Of a stretch of 64,000 nucleotides of DNA, positions 50,014 through 58,737 are shown in pieces. Source of the stretch: Altererythrobacter sp. XM-24bin4 (lineage in GTDB: Bacteria; Pseudomonadota; Alphaproteobacteria; Sphingomonadales; Sphingomonadaceae); assembly GCA_003149575.1 (NCBI GenBank), contig QCWG01000001.1:1425387-1489386 (forward strand), in the 5' to 3' direction. The position numbers and the translations under genes are program-made. Each line of letters starts with the position of its first letter. Within the stretch, counting starts at the first letter, position 1. The notes under the pieces were generated by a model that had not been told where the DNA came from, searched no databases, and was given only the letters and a program-made list of their open reading frames with translations.

Positions 50014-51836
50014 TGGCCGACACCTCAGCTTACAAGATTATCGATCACACCTATGACGTTGTTGTTGTGGGAGCAGGCGGCTCTGGCCTGCGTGCGACCA
50101 TGGGCGCTGCCGAAGCGGGCTTGCGAACCGCCAACATCACCAAGGTGTTCCCGACCCGTAGTCACACTGTGGCGGCCCAGGGCGGCATCGCCGCTTCGCT
50201 GGGTAACAACACGCCTGATCACTGGTCATGGCATATGTATGACACAGTGAAGGGGGCAGACTGGCTGGGTGATCAGGACGCGATTGAATATCTCGCTCGT
50301 GAAGCGCCAGCAGCGGTTTACGAGCTGGAGCATGCAGGCGTGCCCTTCAGCCGCAACGAAGATGGCACGATTTACCAGCGCCCGTTTGGCGGCCACATGC
50401 AGAATATGGGTGAAGGCCCGCCGGTGCAGCGTACTTGCGCTGCGGCTGACCGTACCGGCCACGCCATGCTTCACGCGCTGTATCAGCAGAGCCTGAAGTA
50501 TGATGCGGACTTCTTCATCGAATATTTCGCGCTTGACCTGATTATGGCGGGCGAGGGCGCTGATCGGAAATGCGTCGGCGTGACCGCAATGCGCCTCGAT
50601 GATGGCACGATCCATCGTTTCCGCGCGCAGTCCGTAGTGCTGGCAACCGGTGGTTATGGCCGCTGCTATTTCACCGCGACGTCTGCGCACACCTGCACTG
50701 GCGATGGTGGCGGCATGGTCCTCCGCGCCGGCTTGCCGCTGCAGGATATGGAGTTTGTACAGTTCCACCCGACCGGTATTTACGGCGCGGGCGTGCTGAT
50801 CACAGAGGGCGCGCGCGGCGAGGGTGGTTACCTCACAAACAGCGAAGGCGAGCGCTTCATGGAGCGTTACGCTCCAAGTGCTAAGGACCTTGCATCGCGC
50901 GACGTTGTCAGCCGTTCGATGGCGCTGGAAATGCGCGAAGGCCGCGGCGTAGGCCCCGACGGTGACCACATCTACCTGCATCTGGATCACATTGATCCCA
51001 AGGTGCTGGGTGAGCGGCTGCCGGGGATCACCGAAAGCGGCAAGATTTTTGCCGGCGTTGATCTGACGCGAGAACCGCTGCCCGTAACGCCTACGGTGCA
51101 CTACAATATGGGCGGCATCCCCTGTAATTATCACGGGCAGGTTGTGACACTCGGCCCTGATGGCGATCCGGATCATGTTGTGCCGGGGCTTTATGCCGTA
51201 GGCGAAGCGGCCTGCGTATCCGTACACGGCGCGAACCGCCTCGGTTCCAACTCGTTGATCGACCTGGTGGTGTTCGGCCGCGCAACCGGCTTGCACCTGA
51301 AAGACAACATCACGCCCAACGGCAAACAGGACGAACTGCCTGCGGACAGCGCGGAAATGTCACTGACGCGGCTTGATCACTTCCGTAATGCGGATGGTGG
51401 TTCACCGACCGCCGAAGTTCGCAGCGAAATGCAGAAGGCGATGCAAAAGCACGCGGCGGTGTTCCGCGACAGCAAGCTATTGTCCGAAGGTGTTGATGCG
51501 CTGAAATCCGTTAATAAGCGGATGGAAGATATCAAGGTGTTTGACCGCTCGCTGATCTGGAACAGCGATTTGATCGAGACGCTTGAGCTCGACAATCTGA
51601 TGGCGCAGGCGAATGTTACCATGGCGTCGGCTGAAAACCGCAAGGAAAGCCGCGGTGCTCACGCGCATGAGGACTTCCCCGATCGTGACGATGCGAACTG
51701 GATGAAGCACACGATCGCATGGTTCGAAGGCTGGGGCGGCAATGGTGGCGCGGTGAAGATCGACTACCGTCCGGTGCACGAATACACGCTGACGGATGAC
51801 GCCGAGTACATCAAGCCGAAGAAGCGGGTGTATTAG
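50013..51836 (+). CDS. sdhA: Succinate dehydrogenase flavoprotein subunit
   Basis: 607 residues from ATG 50013. FAD-binding [20 protein letters not shown] (about 15-34), covalent-FAD His in [17 protein letters not shown] (about 49-65), active-site [20 protein letters not shown] (about 250), [10 protein letters not shown] (about 360) and [18 protein letters not shown] (about 400). It oxidises succinate to fumarate in the TCA cycle. The iron-sulfur subunit gene sdhB, which normally follows sdhA, is absent here; the next genes are a small membrane protein and a C13 peptidase. Confidence 0.97.
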   Translation: MADTSAYKIIDHTYDVVVVGAGGSGLRATMGAAEAGLRTANITKVFPTRSHTVAAQGGIAASLGNNTPDHWSWHMYDTVKGADWLGDQDAIEYLAREAPAAVYELEHAGVPFSRNEDGTIYQRPFGGHMQNMGEGPPVQRTCAAADRTGHAMLHALYQQSLKYDADFFIEYFALDLIMAGEGADRKCVGVTAMRLDDGTIHRFRAQSVVLATGGYGRCYFTATSAHTCTGDGGGMVLRAGLPLQDMEFVQFHPTGIYGAGVLITEGARGEGGYLTNSEGERFMERYAPSAKDLASRDVVSRSMALEMREGRGVGPDGDHIYLHLDHIDPKVLGERLPGITESGKIFAGVDLTREPLPVTPTVHYNMGGIPCNYHGQVVTLGPDGDPDHVVPGLYAVGEAACVSVHGANRLGSNSLIDLVVFGRATGLHLKDNITPNGKQDELPADSAEMSLTRLDHFRNADGGSPTAEVRSEMQKAMQKHAAVFRDSKLLSEGVDALKSVNKRMEDIKVFDRSLIWNSDLIETLELDNLMAQANVTMASAENRKESRGAHAHEDFPDRDDANWMKHTIAWFEGWGGNGGAVKIDYRPVHEYTLTDDAEYIKPKKRVY

Positions 51837-51864
51837 AGTTCAGGCGCGCGGTGGGAGGGCGCCT

Positions 51865-52386
51865 TTGACTTCCAAACCCGCACTGACAAAACGCCTAGAC
51901 GGCTATTGGAAGATGGAGCTGGGCAATGTCTGGCTGCTTCCCGTCTGCATGGTGTGGGCGGCCTATTTCCTCGAGTATCCGTTGGGTTGGCTGAGCTGGA
52001 CTTCAATGGTGCCTATGTGCGGTTTGCTGCTGCTTGGCGGGCTATACTGGCGCGCGAAGCTTCGGCTTCTTCAAGGCCAAAACCAACCATTGGCGATTCT
52101 TTTGCCATGGGCGCGCTCTTTGCAATGGCCGTTCGCCATCGCCAGTGCGATTGTGTGCGCACTTTGTCTGGCGAGCTGGATCACAGGTGAATTTGCCTTG
52201 TCTCTGGGCGACCGGATCACGGCCAGTATCGCTGCCTCGCTCGCGATGCTGGAGTATGTGAACTACTATCATCGCCAGTTGCAGCACTTTGACCATGCGG
52301 CGGACTGGAAACGGTTACTCGAAGGCAGAGGCTTCAGAGCGTCGCAAATGGCGACAGATTTGCAGCGTCTTCGTCAAAAGCGATAG
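51865..52386 (+). CDS. Membrane protein of unknown function after sdhA
   Basis: 173 residues if started at the TTG at 51865, which follows a GGGAGGG Shine-Dalgarno by 5 bases; the first ATG (51913, MELGNVWLL) lacks one. Three or four hydrophobic segments lie at about 25-45, 50-65, 85-110 and 120-135, followed by a charged C-terminus (HHRQLQHFDHAADWKRLLE). I do not recognise the family. The position directly after sdhCDA suggests co-transcription with complex II genes in the place usually taken by sdhB. Confidence 0.7.
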   Translation: MTSKPALTKRLDGYWKMELGNVWLLPVCMVWAAYFLEYPLGWLSWTSMVPMCGLLLLGGLYWRAKLRLLQGQNQPLAILLPWARSLQWPFAIASAIVCALCLASWITGEFALSLGDRITASIAASLAMLEYVNYYHRQLQHFDHAADWKRLLEGRGFRASQMATDLQRLRQKR

Positions 52387-52433
52387 GCATCAGGTCTTGA
52401 CCAGAACGCTGTTCTCGCTGCACCTTCCCGGCT

Positions 52434-53423
52434 ATGAAGAGGGGCGCTTTTTTCTCAATTGGTTTGGCAGCAGCGGTGGCGATCACAGCACCGGCGCTGG
52501 CACAAGAAGCGTCCACATCAGAAGACAACGCCTCCACTCATAGCGCGCGGTGGCCCAGCCTCGGCTCGGGCTCCACGCCACAAGACATGCAGCAGAGCCT
52601 GGAACAAGGGCCAGAGCTTAACCGCAATCTTTCCGCGCTCGATCTGCTCGAGCAGCGCCGAAGGCTGGACAGCGCTCTCGCAGCAATTGCGCCGCAGCGG
52701 GCGGGGCAGGTCGATGCATATGTCGTCGCGATCGCGCTCGACAGCGATCCGGTATTCGCTCGCGAGGCGCGCGAAGTCGGTGAGGTATTGAAGCATCGCT
52801 ACAACGCCCAGGACCGGACGCTGGTTCTCGCCGGGCCTGACGGTGAAGATGATGGCCTGCCGCGCGGTTCGATCCGCTCGCTTTTGATCGCGCTCGCCAG
52901 CATCGCTGAAAAGATGGACCCGGCTGAAGACGTGCTGGTGCTCTATTCTACCAGCCACGGACTGCCACAAGGTCTGGCCTATCACTACGAAGATAGCGGC
53001 TATGGCGTGCTATCGCCCAAACTGCTGAAAGACACCTTCGCAGAGCTAGGAATCGAGAAACGCTTGCTGCTGCTCTCGGCATGCTACTCCGGAGTTTTCG
53101 TGCCAAAACTCGCAGGCGAGAACACCGCGATCATCACCGCGTCGGCTGACAATCGCACGTCTTTTGGCTGTCAGCCAGACAATGACTGGACGTTTTTCGG
53201 AGACGCGCTGGTCAACCGCGCAATGCGAAAGCCGCAAACGCTACTGATGGCGCACCGCGAAGCTGTGCTTTCGATAGCGGATTGGGAATCACGCATGCGG
53301 TTGCCCGCCAGCTTGCCGCAGGCGCGGATCGGCAATGGGGCGATGAGCTGGCTCAGCGCAATCGAAGCGAGCATGCCGCGGGTCGCGACAGTGCCCACTG
53401 GCAAGCCGGCTATGGGCGAATAA
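52434..53423 (+). CDS. C13-family (legumain-like) cysteine peptidase, exported
   Basis: 329 residues. A signal peptide (MKRGAFFSIGLAAAVAITAPA, cleavage after LAQ) is followed by a linker rich in Ser, Asp and Glu (to about 60). The peptidase C13 domain has the catalytic His in VLVLYSTSHGLPQGLAY (about 174) and Cys in LLLLSACYSGVFVPKLA (about 215), the caspase-like clan CD arrangement. Legumain-type enzymes cut after Asn or Asp; bacterial members are scarcely studied. It follows the unknown membrane protein by 47 bases and may be in the sdh transcript. Confidence 0.87.
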   Translation: MKRGAFFSIGLAAAVAITAPALAQEASTSEDNASTHSARWPSLGSGSTPQDMQQSLEQGPELNRNLSALDLLEQRRRLDSALAAIAPQRAGQVDAYVVAIALDSDPVFAREAREVGEVLKHRYNAQDRTLVLAGPDGEDDGLPRGSIRSLLIALASIAEKMDPAEDVLVLYSTSHGLPQGLAYHYEDSGYGVLSPKLLKDTFAELGIEKRLLLLSACYSGVFVPKLAGENTAIITASADNRTSFGCQPDNDWTFFGDALVNRAMRKPQTLLMAHREAVLSIADWESRMRLPASLPQARIGNGAMSWLSAIEASMPRVATVPTGKPAMGE

Positions 53424-53425
53424 AA

Positions 53426-54970
53426 CTATTCTGCCGCGTCAACGCGCCGCACATTTACGATCTCAATTGGCTTCGCAAGCATCTGGCCTTTGAGGAAGCC
53501 TTCGCCTTTGTCCGGATCGGTGGGCGTAGCGTGAATTGCGTGAACGACATCAATCCCGCCCACTACATAGCCAAACACGGCAAAGCCGGGGCGGCGACCG
53601 GGGTCATCAGATTCCGGATAGGCATCCAGCCCGCGTTGATCGCGGATCATGATCGAGAAGTCACCTGTCGCGCTGCCCGGTTCAAACCGCGCCATCGACA
53701 GTGCGCCATCGGTGTGGCTGAGCCCGGTTTCATTGGTCGGTTCGTGAGTAATGCCGTCAAGTATCCGTCGCGGATCGTTTTGTGTTCCACATTGCAGGAA
53801 GCCGCTCAGCTCCTGGCCGCCTGTCACCCGCATCGCGCGATAGCATTTGGTGTTGTCGTATCGATCTTCATCGACATAGCGCAGGAAGTTGGCGGCAGTA
53901 ATCGGTGCGCGTTCAGTCTCGAGCGAGACCGTGATGTCACCCATGGAAGTTTCCAGCACGACCAGTTCGGTTGCATAGACCTTTGGCGGGACGCCCGGAG
54001 CAGTCGCGGCGCGCTGACTGACCTGAAATTTCATCAGCAAGGTCCGCTGATCGCTGGAGAAATTGTTGTCTGATACAATGTAGAGAAAGGTCTCTTCGCC
54101 TTCTTCGCGCACCGCGATCCCTTCGAAATTGTCGATCGAAAGCGACGTGTCCCAGACGGCGAGTGTCTCATCCAGTCCGTCCGGACCGATTGCGATGATT
54201 GCAGCCGAATTTCCGAGTTCCCGAGACCAGCTGCGGAAGAGTACGAAACACACACCATTGCTCGCGCAATCGGCATCGGTCGGGACACCTCCGCGCGTGT
54301 CCAGCGGAGCTGGGGGCTCGAGCTCGAAATTGACTAGACCAACATTGTCTTTCAGCACACAGTTTGGCTGCGCTTCGCCCGCCCATTCGCCGCACGCAAG
54401 GTAGCCGTTCGACGTTACTGCCAGCGTTTCCAGACCGCTGTTTGATGGCGCATTGGCAACATGCGTGACGGCCTCATAGGCGGCAGGTTCCGCTGGCCCC
54501 GCCAAGCTGGCATAGCGCCAAACTCGGTGATCCTGTTCAAACGATACCAGCCAGCCACCATCGCTAGAGCGGGTTATCGCTTCGGCATCGCTGTCGGCTT
54601 TCCCGCGCAGGGGCTTTCCACGCTCGTCATTCAGTGCGCCGACTTCGATCTCGATCAAATCGACGAGTGTGCCGCGGATCTCGTCTGTTTCGATGGTCAA
54701 CCAGCGCCCGTCATCCATCACGCCAACCAAATGTCCGTCGTGCCATTCCAGGCCCGATATCCCGCCGATTTCCAGTTCGCCGGCTTCGATTTCCAGACCG
54801 CCACGATAGATCAGCTCACCGAGTTTGACGTTGTCGGCATCATTGGGGTCAAGCGAAACCGGCAAGGTCTCGGGCATCACTGTGCCTGTTTCCGCGAAGG
54901 AGGGGGCGTGCATAACAGCGGCCGTTGCCGCAACGCCGAATGCGAGTGGGAGTGCTAACTTCCAAGTCAT
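53426..54970 (-). CDS. Fusion of phytase-like esterase domain and cyclophilin-type peptidyl-prolyl isomerase
   Basis: 514 residues with a signal peptide (MTWKLALPLAFGVAATAAVM, cleavage after SFAE). Residues 50-335 match the 'esterase-like activity of phytase' beta-propeller (GGISGLEWHDGHLVGVMDDG, then SDAEAITRSSDGGWLVSFEQ and FEGIAVREEGEETFLYIVSD). A short linker (ATAPGVPPK) leads to a cyclophilin domain (about 348-514: VVLETSMGDITVSLETERAP, then TAANFLRYVDEDRY, GALSMARFEPGSATGDFSIM and FAVFGYVVGGIDVV). The fusion is in one frame with no sign of a joined error. It is periplasmic or secreted. Role unknown. It is divergent from blaI by 149 bases containing the operator-like pair. Confidence 0.85.
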   Translation of the reverse strand: MTWKLALPLAFGVAATAAVMHAPSFAETGTVMPETLPVSLDPNDADNVKLGELIYRGGLEIEAGELEIGGISGLEWHDGHLVGVMDDGRWLTIETDEIRGTLVDLIEIEVGALNDERGKPLRGKADSDAEAITRSSDGGWLVSFEQDHRVWRYASLAGPAEPAAYEAVTHVANAPSNSGLETLAVTSNGYLACGEWAGEAQPNCVLKDNVGLVNFELEPPAPLDTRGGVPTDADCASNGVCFVLFRSWSRELGNSAAIIAIGPDGLDETLAVWDTSLSIDNFEGIAVREEGEETFLYIVSDNNFSSDQRTLLMKFQVSQRAATAPGVPPKVYATELVVLETSMGDITVSLETERAPITAANFLRYVDEDRYDNTKCYRAMRVTGGQELSGFLQCGTQNDPRRILDGITHEPTNETGLSHTDGALSMARFEPGSATGDFSIMIRDQRGLDAYPESDDPGRRPGFAVFGYVVGGIDVVHAIHATPTDPDKGEGFLKGQMLAKPIEIVNVRRVDAAE

Positions 54971-55040
54971 TCATCCATCGTGGTCGGTCGCTCGCAGAGT
55001 TTCAACCCCTGTAATTCGCCGTTAATCCACGCTTCGTGTT

Positions 55041-55071
55041 TACAGCCGTAGTCGAAATGACTACAGACGTA
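55041..55071. promoter_or_regulatory. Paired BlaI-type operator-like sites
   Basis: TACAGCCGTA (55041-55050) and TACAGACGTA (55062-55071) each match the TACA-N-GTA half-site symmetry of BlaI/MecI/CopY operators (TACA/TGTA). Their starts are 21 bases apart, two helical turns. Between them GTAGTC (55049-55054) and GACTAC (55060-55065) form a perfect inverted repeat. They lie 49 bases upstream of blaI, where an autorepressor would bind, and would also overlap the promoter of the divergent fusion gene. Confidence 0.65.
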
Positions 55072-55119
55072 ATCGTCAATTCGTAACCGGACTGATCGAG
55101 CGTCTATCGGAGGAAGCAA

Positions 55120-55509
55120 ATGGGACAGGGTAGTAACGCAAAACCCGAACGCATTAGCGAGGCCGAGCACGCCGTTATGGAGGTGCTGTGGGATAGAAAC
55201 CCGGCAACCGCCGCTGATGTATCGGATGCGCTGGCACAGAATCGCGGCTGGAGCCTGGCCACAGTCAAAACGCTGCTCGGGCGACTGGTCCAGAAGCACG
55301 CCATTTCTGCCAGTCCAGACGGCAGGCGCTATCTCTATACGCCGCTGATCGAACGCTCGGACTATATCGGAACCGAGACCAAAAGGCTGGTCGACCGGCT
55401 GTTCGGAGGTCGTGCCGCCTCACTGGTGGCGCATCTGGCCGATCAGGAAGCGCTGACAGAAGATGATCTGACGGAAATCGAAGCCCTGTTGAAGGAGCTG
55501 AAACGATGA
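55120..55509 (+). CDS. blaI: BlaI/MecI/CopY-family transcriptional repressor
   Basis: 129 residues. The winged helix-turn-helix spans about 10-80 (ISEAEHAVMEVLWDRNPATA, then GWSLATVKTLLGRLVQKHAI), followed by the dimerisation helices (about 85-125). The usual cleavage site of BlaI lies near residue 100 in the family. It would bind the operator pair just upstream and be cleaved when the M56 sensor fires. The stop overlaps the ATG of the M56 gene (ATGATG), so translation is coupled. Confidence 0.92.
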   Translation: MGQGSNAKPERISEAEHAVMEVLWDRNPATAADVSDALAQNRGWSLATVKTLLGRLVQKHAISASPDGRRYLYTPLIERSDYIGTETKRLVDRLFGGRAASLVAHLADQEALTEDDLTEIEALLKELKR

Positions 55510-57110
55510 TGGACTGGCTAACCGATACATTCATTTGGACCGCGGCATTGATTGCGCTGGTCCTGCTCATTCGTCGCCCTGTGGCACGGCATTTCGGCCC
55601 CCAAGCGGCCTATGCACTGTGGGCTCTGCCGCTGATAAGGTTGGTTCTCCCCCCACTGACCTTGCCCGCATGGATGGCGCCGTCGGAGCCAGCAACTGCG
55701 CTTGCGACTGAGGTTGAGCCACTTGATGTCTTTGCGCTTGTCGCTGAGCGCAACGCTATTCCTTTTCCAGGGTCAGACGTAACTCTCAGCCAGCCCTTGC
55801 TGCCGTTCAATCTTTCAGAATTCGTGCTGGCCATTTGGCTGGCGGGTGCTGCGACATTCCTTTTCCTGCGCTTCCGAGCCTATAGCCGGATGCGGCAGGA
55901 GCTTCTGGCCGAAGGACGCGACGTCGGCCAGGCCGGCAAGGTGCGCCTGATCGAAACCCCTTTGACCAGCGCGCCCCTTGCCTTCGGCGTAATCGACAAA
56001 GTTGTGGCGCTGCCCGAAGGTTTCATGGCCAGTTGGTATCGTGATGCCCGAGATCTGGCGCTGGCACATGAGTTGGCACACCACAAAGGGCACGATCTTG
56101 CAATTAACATGGCTGTGCAGCCCCTGTTCGCGCTGCATTGGTTTAATCCACTTGGCTATCTTGGCTGGCTCGCGCTGCGGCGTGACCAGGAAGCGGCCTG
56201 TGACGCGCGCGTGATTGCGAAGCGCGCGAAGGAAGACCGCGCGACCTATGCGCAAGTGATCGCCAGTTTTGCTGCCGGACCCAATGTAGCGCTTGCTGCG
56301 CCGATGACGTGCCCAGTGCTCGGGGACAAATCGATAATTCACCGTTTGAGGAGCCTTAAAATGAACAATCAATCAACTAAGCGCCGCATGGCTGGACGCG
56401 GCCTATTGGCTGCTGCCTTGGTTGCCTTGCCGCTAACGGCGACTGTCACCTATGCTGACAGCACGAGCTTTGACGATGTGTTTGCCGATGTGCCGGCACC
56501 GCCAGCACCTCCAACACCCCCGACACCAGGTACAGCCGTTCCGGCACCTCCTGCGCCGCCCGCTGCGCCCGAAGCGCCCGAGGCTCCTGAAGTTGAAGAG
56601 AACGTATGGGTTGAGAAAGACGAAGACGGCGTTGAACGCCGATATGTCATCCGCAAGGCGGTGCATGTCGATGGCCAGCATGACGACCACGAGGTGCATC
56701 GCGAAGTAAAGAAGTACCGCATCGTGCGGGTCCAGCGCGAAGGTGAAGGGCTTACCGAAGAGGAAAAGCGCGAAATCCTGATCGAAGTTCGCGAAGGATT
56801 AGAAGAAGCGGATGTTGCTCTGAGGGAAGCATTCGCAGAACAGAGCATGGCGTTCGCAGAGCTAGAGAATGGTGAAGGCAACTTCACCGTTGTTGAAGTC
56901 AACTGCCACACCGGAGGCAAGGGCAAGAAGCTGATGCAGGACGGTGAGGAAGTGACTGTGATTTGCAAAAGTGAAATCATGGCCAGCGCACTGTCCGGAC
57001 TGAAAGAGGCTCGCAAAGCGCTCGCAAGCAACCCCGAAATGCCAGAGGATATGCTCAAGGAAGTGATCGCGGCATTGGATGAGAAGATCGCAGCCTGGGA
57101 AAGCCGCTGA
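55506..57110 (+). CDS. BlaR1-like M56 metallopeptidase sensor without a penicillin-binding domain
   Basis: 534 residues. Membrane spans at about 10-25, 35-55 and 105-125. The zinc motif ALAHELAHHKGHD (HELAH at 188-192) and DQEAACDARVIAKR (the third ligand region) form the cytoplasmic-facing M56 protease. A fourth span follows (about 290-310, GLLAAALVALPLTATV). The C-terminal part is not the beta-lactam-binding domain of BlaR1. It is Pro-rich (about 325-355, PAPPAPPTPP), then a charged helix region (about 370-530) with two Cys (VNCHTGG and VICKSE). So the signal it senses is likely not a beta-lactam. Cotranscribed with blaI; terminator at 57158. Confidence 0.87.
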   Translation: MMDWLTDTFIWTAALIALVLLIRRPVARHFGPQAAYALWALPLIRLVLPPLTLPAWMAPSEPATALATEVEPLDVFALVAERNAIPFPGSDVTLSQPLLPFNLSEFVLAIWLAGAATFLFLRFRAYSRMRQELLAEGRDVGQAGKVRLIETPLTSAPLAFGVIDKVVALPEGFMASWYRDARDLALAHELAHHKGHDLAINMAVQPLFALHWFNPLGYLGWLALRRDQEAACDARVIAKRAKEDRATYAQVIASFAAGPNVALAAPMTCPVLGDKSIIHRLRSLKMNNQSTKRRMAGRGLLAAALVALPLTATVTYADSTSFDDVFADVPAPPAPPTPPTPGTAVPAPPAPPAAPEAPEAPEVEENVWVEKDEDGVERRYVIRKAVHVDGQHDDHEVHREVKKYRIVRVQREGEGLTEEEKREILIEVREGLEEADVALREAFAEQSMAFAELENGEGNFTVVEVNCHTGGKGKKLMQDGEEVTVICKSEIMASALSGLKEARKALASNPEMPEDMLKEVIAALDEKIAAWESR

Positions 57111-57157
57111 TTCGCATGAGCTAGACCCATCATACTGTTTAAGCGGTGTGATGAATG

Positions 57158-57193
57158 AAGAGCGGGGGTGTACGGCCACTCCCGCTCTTTTTT
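57158..57193 (+). terminator. Intrinsic terminator after the M56 gene
   Basis: AAGAGCGGG (57158-57166) pairs with CCCGCTCTT (57181-57189) and is followed by six Ts (57188-57193), 47 bases after the stop codon. It separates the blaI-M56 transcript from creD. Confidence 0.92.
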
Positions 57194-57213
57194 GTTTGAG
57201 CTGCTTTTGGGCA

Positions 57214-57255
57214 TTCACAACACATTCATTTCATCGTTCACAAAGCACGGTTCAT
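57214..57255 (+). promoter_or_regulatory. cre-tag-like repeats upstream of creD
   Basis: TTCAC (57214-57218), six bases, TTCAT (57225-57229), then TTCAT (57230-57234), TTCAC (57237-57241) and TTCAT (57251-57255). The first pair differs at one base from the cre/blr tag TTCAC-N6-TTCAC bound by CreB or BlrA in enterobacteria and aeromonads. It lies 24-65 bases upstream of the creD start, where a promoter site would be expected. The region is T/C-rich, so chance repeats are possible. Confidence 0.4.
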
Positions 57256-57278
57256 CGCAAGAATAAGGAGGATAAACT

Positions 57279-58664
57279 GTGCTGAAGAACCGCTCCCCGG
57301 GAATGAAACTACTGATTGTCGCGCTGATAGGTGGCGCGCTGATCATACCGTTATTGTTTGTCTACGGATTGGTCAGTGATCGCCAGCATCAGGCGCGGGA
57401 AGCGCAGGATTCGATAGCTGCAGGTTGGGCCGGCGCACAGGCCGTTTCCGGCCCGGTGCTGATGCTACCCTACAGTAAAGATCACATCACAACGGAGATT
57501 GTCGAAGGCCGAAGCATGCGCCGTACCGTGCGCGAGCGGCACAATCTCTTTCTCTCTCCGGAACAGCAAAGCGTTGAAGCGCAGATTGACCCGCAGGTGA
57601 AGGAGCGCGCGATCTATCGTTCGGTTCTGTATCGCGCTTCAATCAACGGTTCGGCACGTTTCGAATTGCCCGATGATCTGACCGGGCTTGGCATCGATCG
57701 TCAGGACCTGTTGCTTGATGAAGCTGAGTTGCGTTTCGGAATGAGCGATCCCCGCGGTTTGCAAACTGATGCGCGGCTGGTTGTAAACGGAGACGCAATG
57801 GAGCTGCACCCAGGGCGCGGGCCAGCCTCAAGCGGTGGGACAGGTGTACATGCTATGCTCGATTGGACGGGTGGTGAGACACTTGACCTGCAATGGTCCT
57901 ACAGCCTGCGCGGCAGCCGCAGCTTCGGCTTTGTACCGCGCGGTCAGTCGACTGAATGGACCGTCACTTCAAGCTGGGCGCACCCGAGCTTCGTTGGCAG
58001 CTTTCTGCCTGATGCCGATGCCGCGCAGATCAGTGACGAGGGTTTCTCCGCTAGCTGGTCCATCTCCAATCTGGCCCTGGGGCAACCGATGGTATCGCAA
58101 AATGACTTCGGCCCGGCACAGTTCGAGCAATCACCGGTCGAGGTTGCAAGTGACAATGGTGCCAGCAAAATGGCGACGATCCGATTGGTCGAGCCGGTTG
58201 ATCTCTACAGCCTGGTTGACCGTTCCGTGAAGTATGGCTTCCTGTTCATCGGCTTCACATTTCTGGCCTTCCTGATGTTTGACATTATTGGCGGCGCGAA
58301 AGTTGCGAGCGCAGAATATCTTCTGAGTGGCGCTGGCCTGATCCTTTTCTTCGTTATGCTGCTGGCATTTGCAGAGATGATCGGGTTCGCTTGGGCATAC
58401 ATTGTCGCCAGTGGTGCGATTATCGGATTGCTCACCAGCTATAGCGCTGCGGTGCTGAAAAGCTGGCGCCGCGCGAGCATGATCGGTGGCTTGCTCGTGG
58501 GCCTGTATGTCATGCTCTACGTACTGCTGAACCTCGAAGGCCTATCGCTAGTGATCGGTTCAGTGATCCTGTTCTTTGCACTGGCAGGGGTGATGTACAC
58601 GACCCGCGATATCGACTGGAGCGATGGTGGTAGCAACGACGGCGAAGTGACTGGCTACGCCTGA
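57279..58664 (+). CDS. creD: Cell envelope integrity inner-membrane protein CreD
   Basis: 461 residues from the GTG at 57279, which follows AAGGAGG by 9 bases. The N-terminal span is at about 10-32 (MKLLIVALIGGALIIPLLFV). The periplasmic beta-rich CreD domain (about 35-310) contains GPVLMLPYSKD and SWAHPSFVGSFLPD. Five or six C-terminal spans follow (about 330-450). CreD marks envelope stress and beta-lactam responses in gammaproteobacteria. Here it lies just after blaI and the M56 sensor, behind its own terminator-separated leader with cre-tag-like repeats. A terminator follows at 58691. Confidence 0.9.
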   Translation: MLKNRSPGMKLLIVALIGGALIIPLLFVYGLVSDRQHQAREAQDSIAAGWAGAQAVSGPVLMLPYSKDHITTEIVEGRSMRRTVRERHNLFLSPEQQSVEAQIDPQVKERAIYRSVLYRASINGSARFELPDDLTGLGIDRQDLLLDEAELRFGMSDPRGLQTDARLVVNGDAMELHPGRGPASSGGTGVHAMLDWTGGETLDLQWSYSLRGSRSFGFVPRGQSTEWTVTSSWAHPSFVGSFLPDADAAQISDEGFSASWSISNLALGQPMVSQNDFGPAQFEQSPVEVASDNGASKMATIRLVEPVDLYSLVDRSVKYGFLFIGFTFLAFLMFDIIGGAKVASAEYLLSGAGLILFFVMLLAFAEMIGFAWAYIVASGAIIGLLTSYSAAVLKSWRRASMIGGLLVGLYVMLYVLLNLEGLSLVIGSVILFFALAGVMYTTRDIDWSDGGSNDGEVTGYA

Positions 58665-58690
58665 TTCGCGCGGCTGAATCGGAAAGAATG

Positions 58691-58720
58691 GGGCGGGGGT
58701 GTCAATTGCTCCCGCCCTTT
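58691..58720 (+). terminator. Intrinsic terminator after creD
   Basis: GGGCGGG (58691-58697) pairs with CCCGCCC (58711-58717), followed by TTT, 27 bases after the creD stop. Confidence 0.85.
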
Positions 58721-58737
58721 CCCGTTTGGCTACCCGA

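Noticed and set aside
50226-51296. Minus-strand frame of 356 residues inside sdhA
   Set aside because: Antisense to a highly conserved gene with no domain resemblance.
56490-56600. GC-rich short repeats
   Set aside because: They encode the Pro/Ala-rich linker of the M56 sensor.
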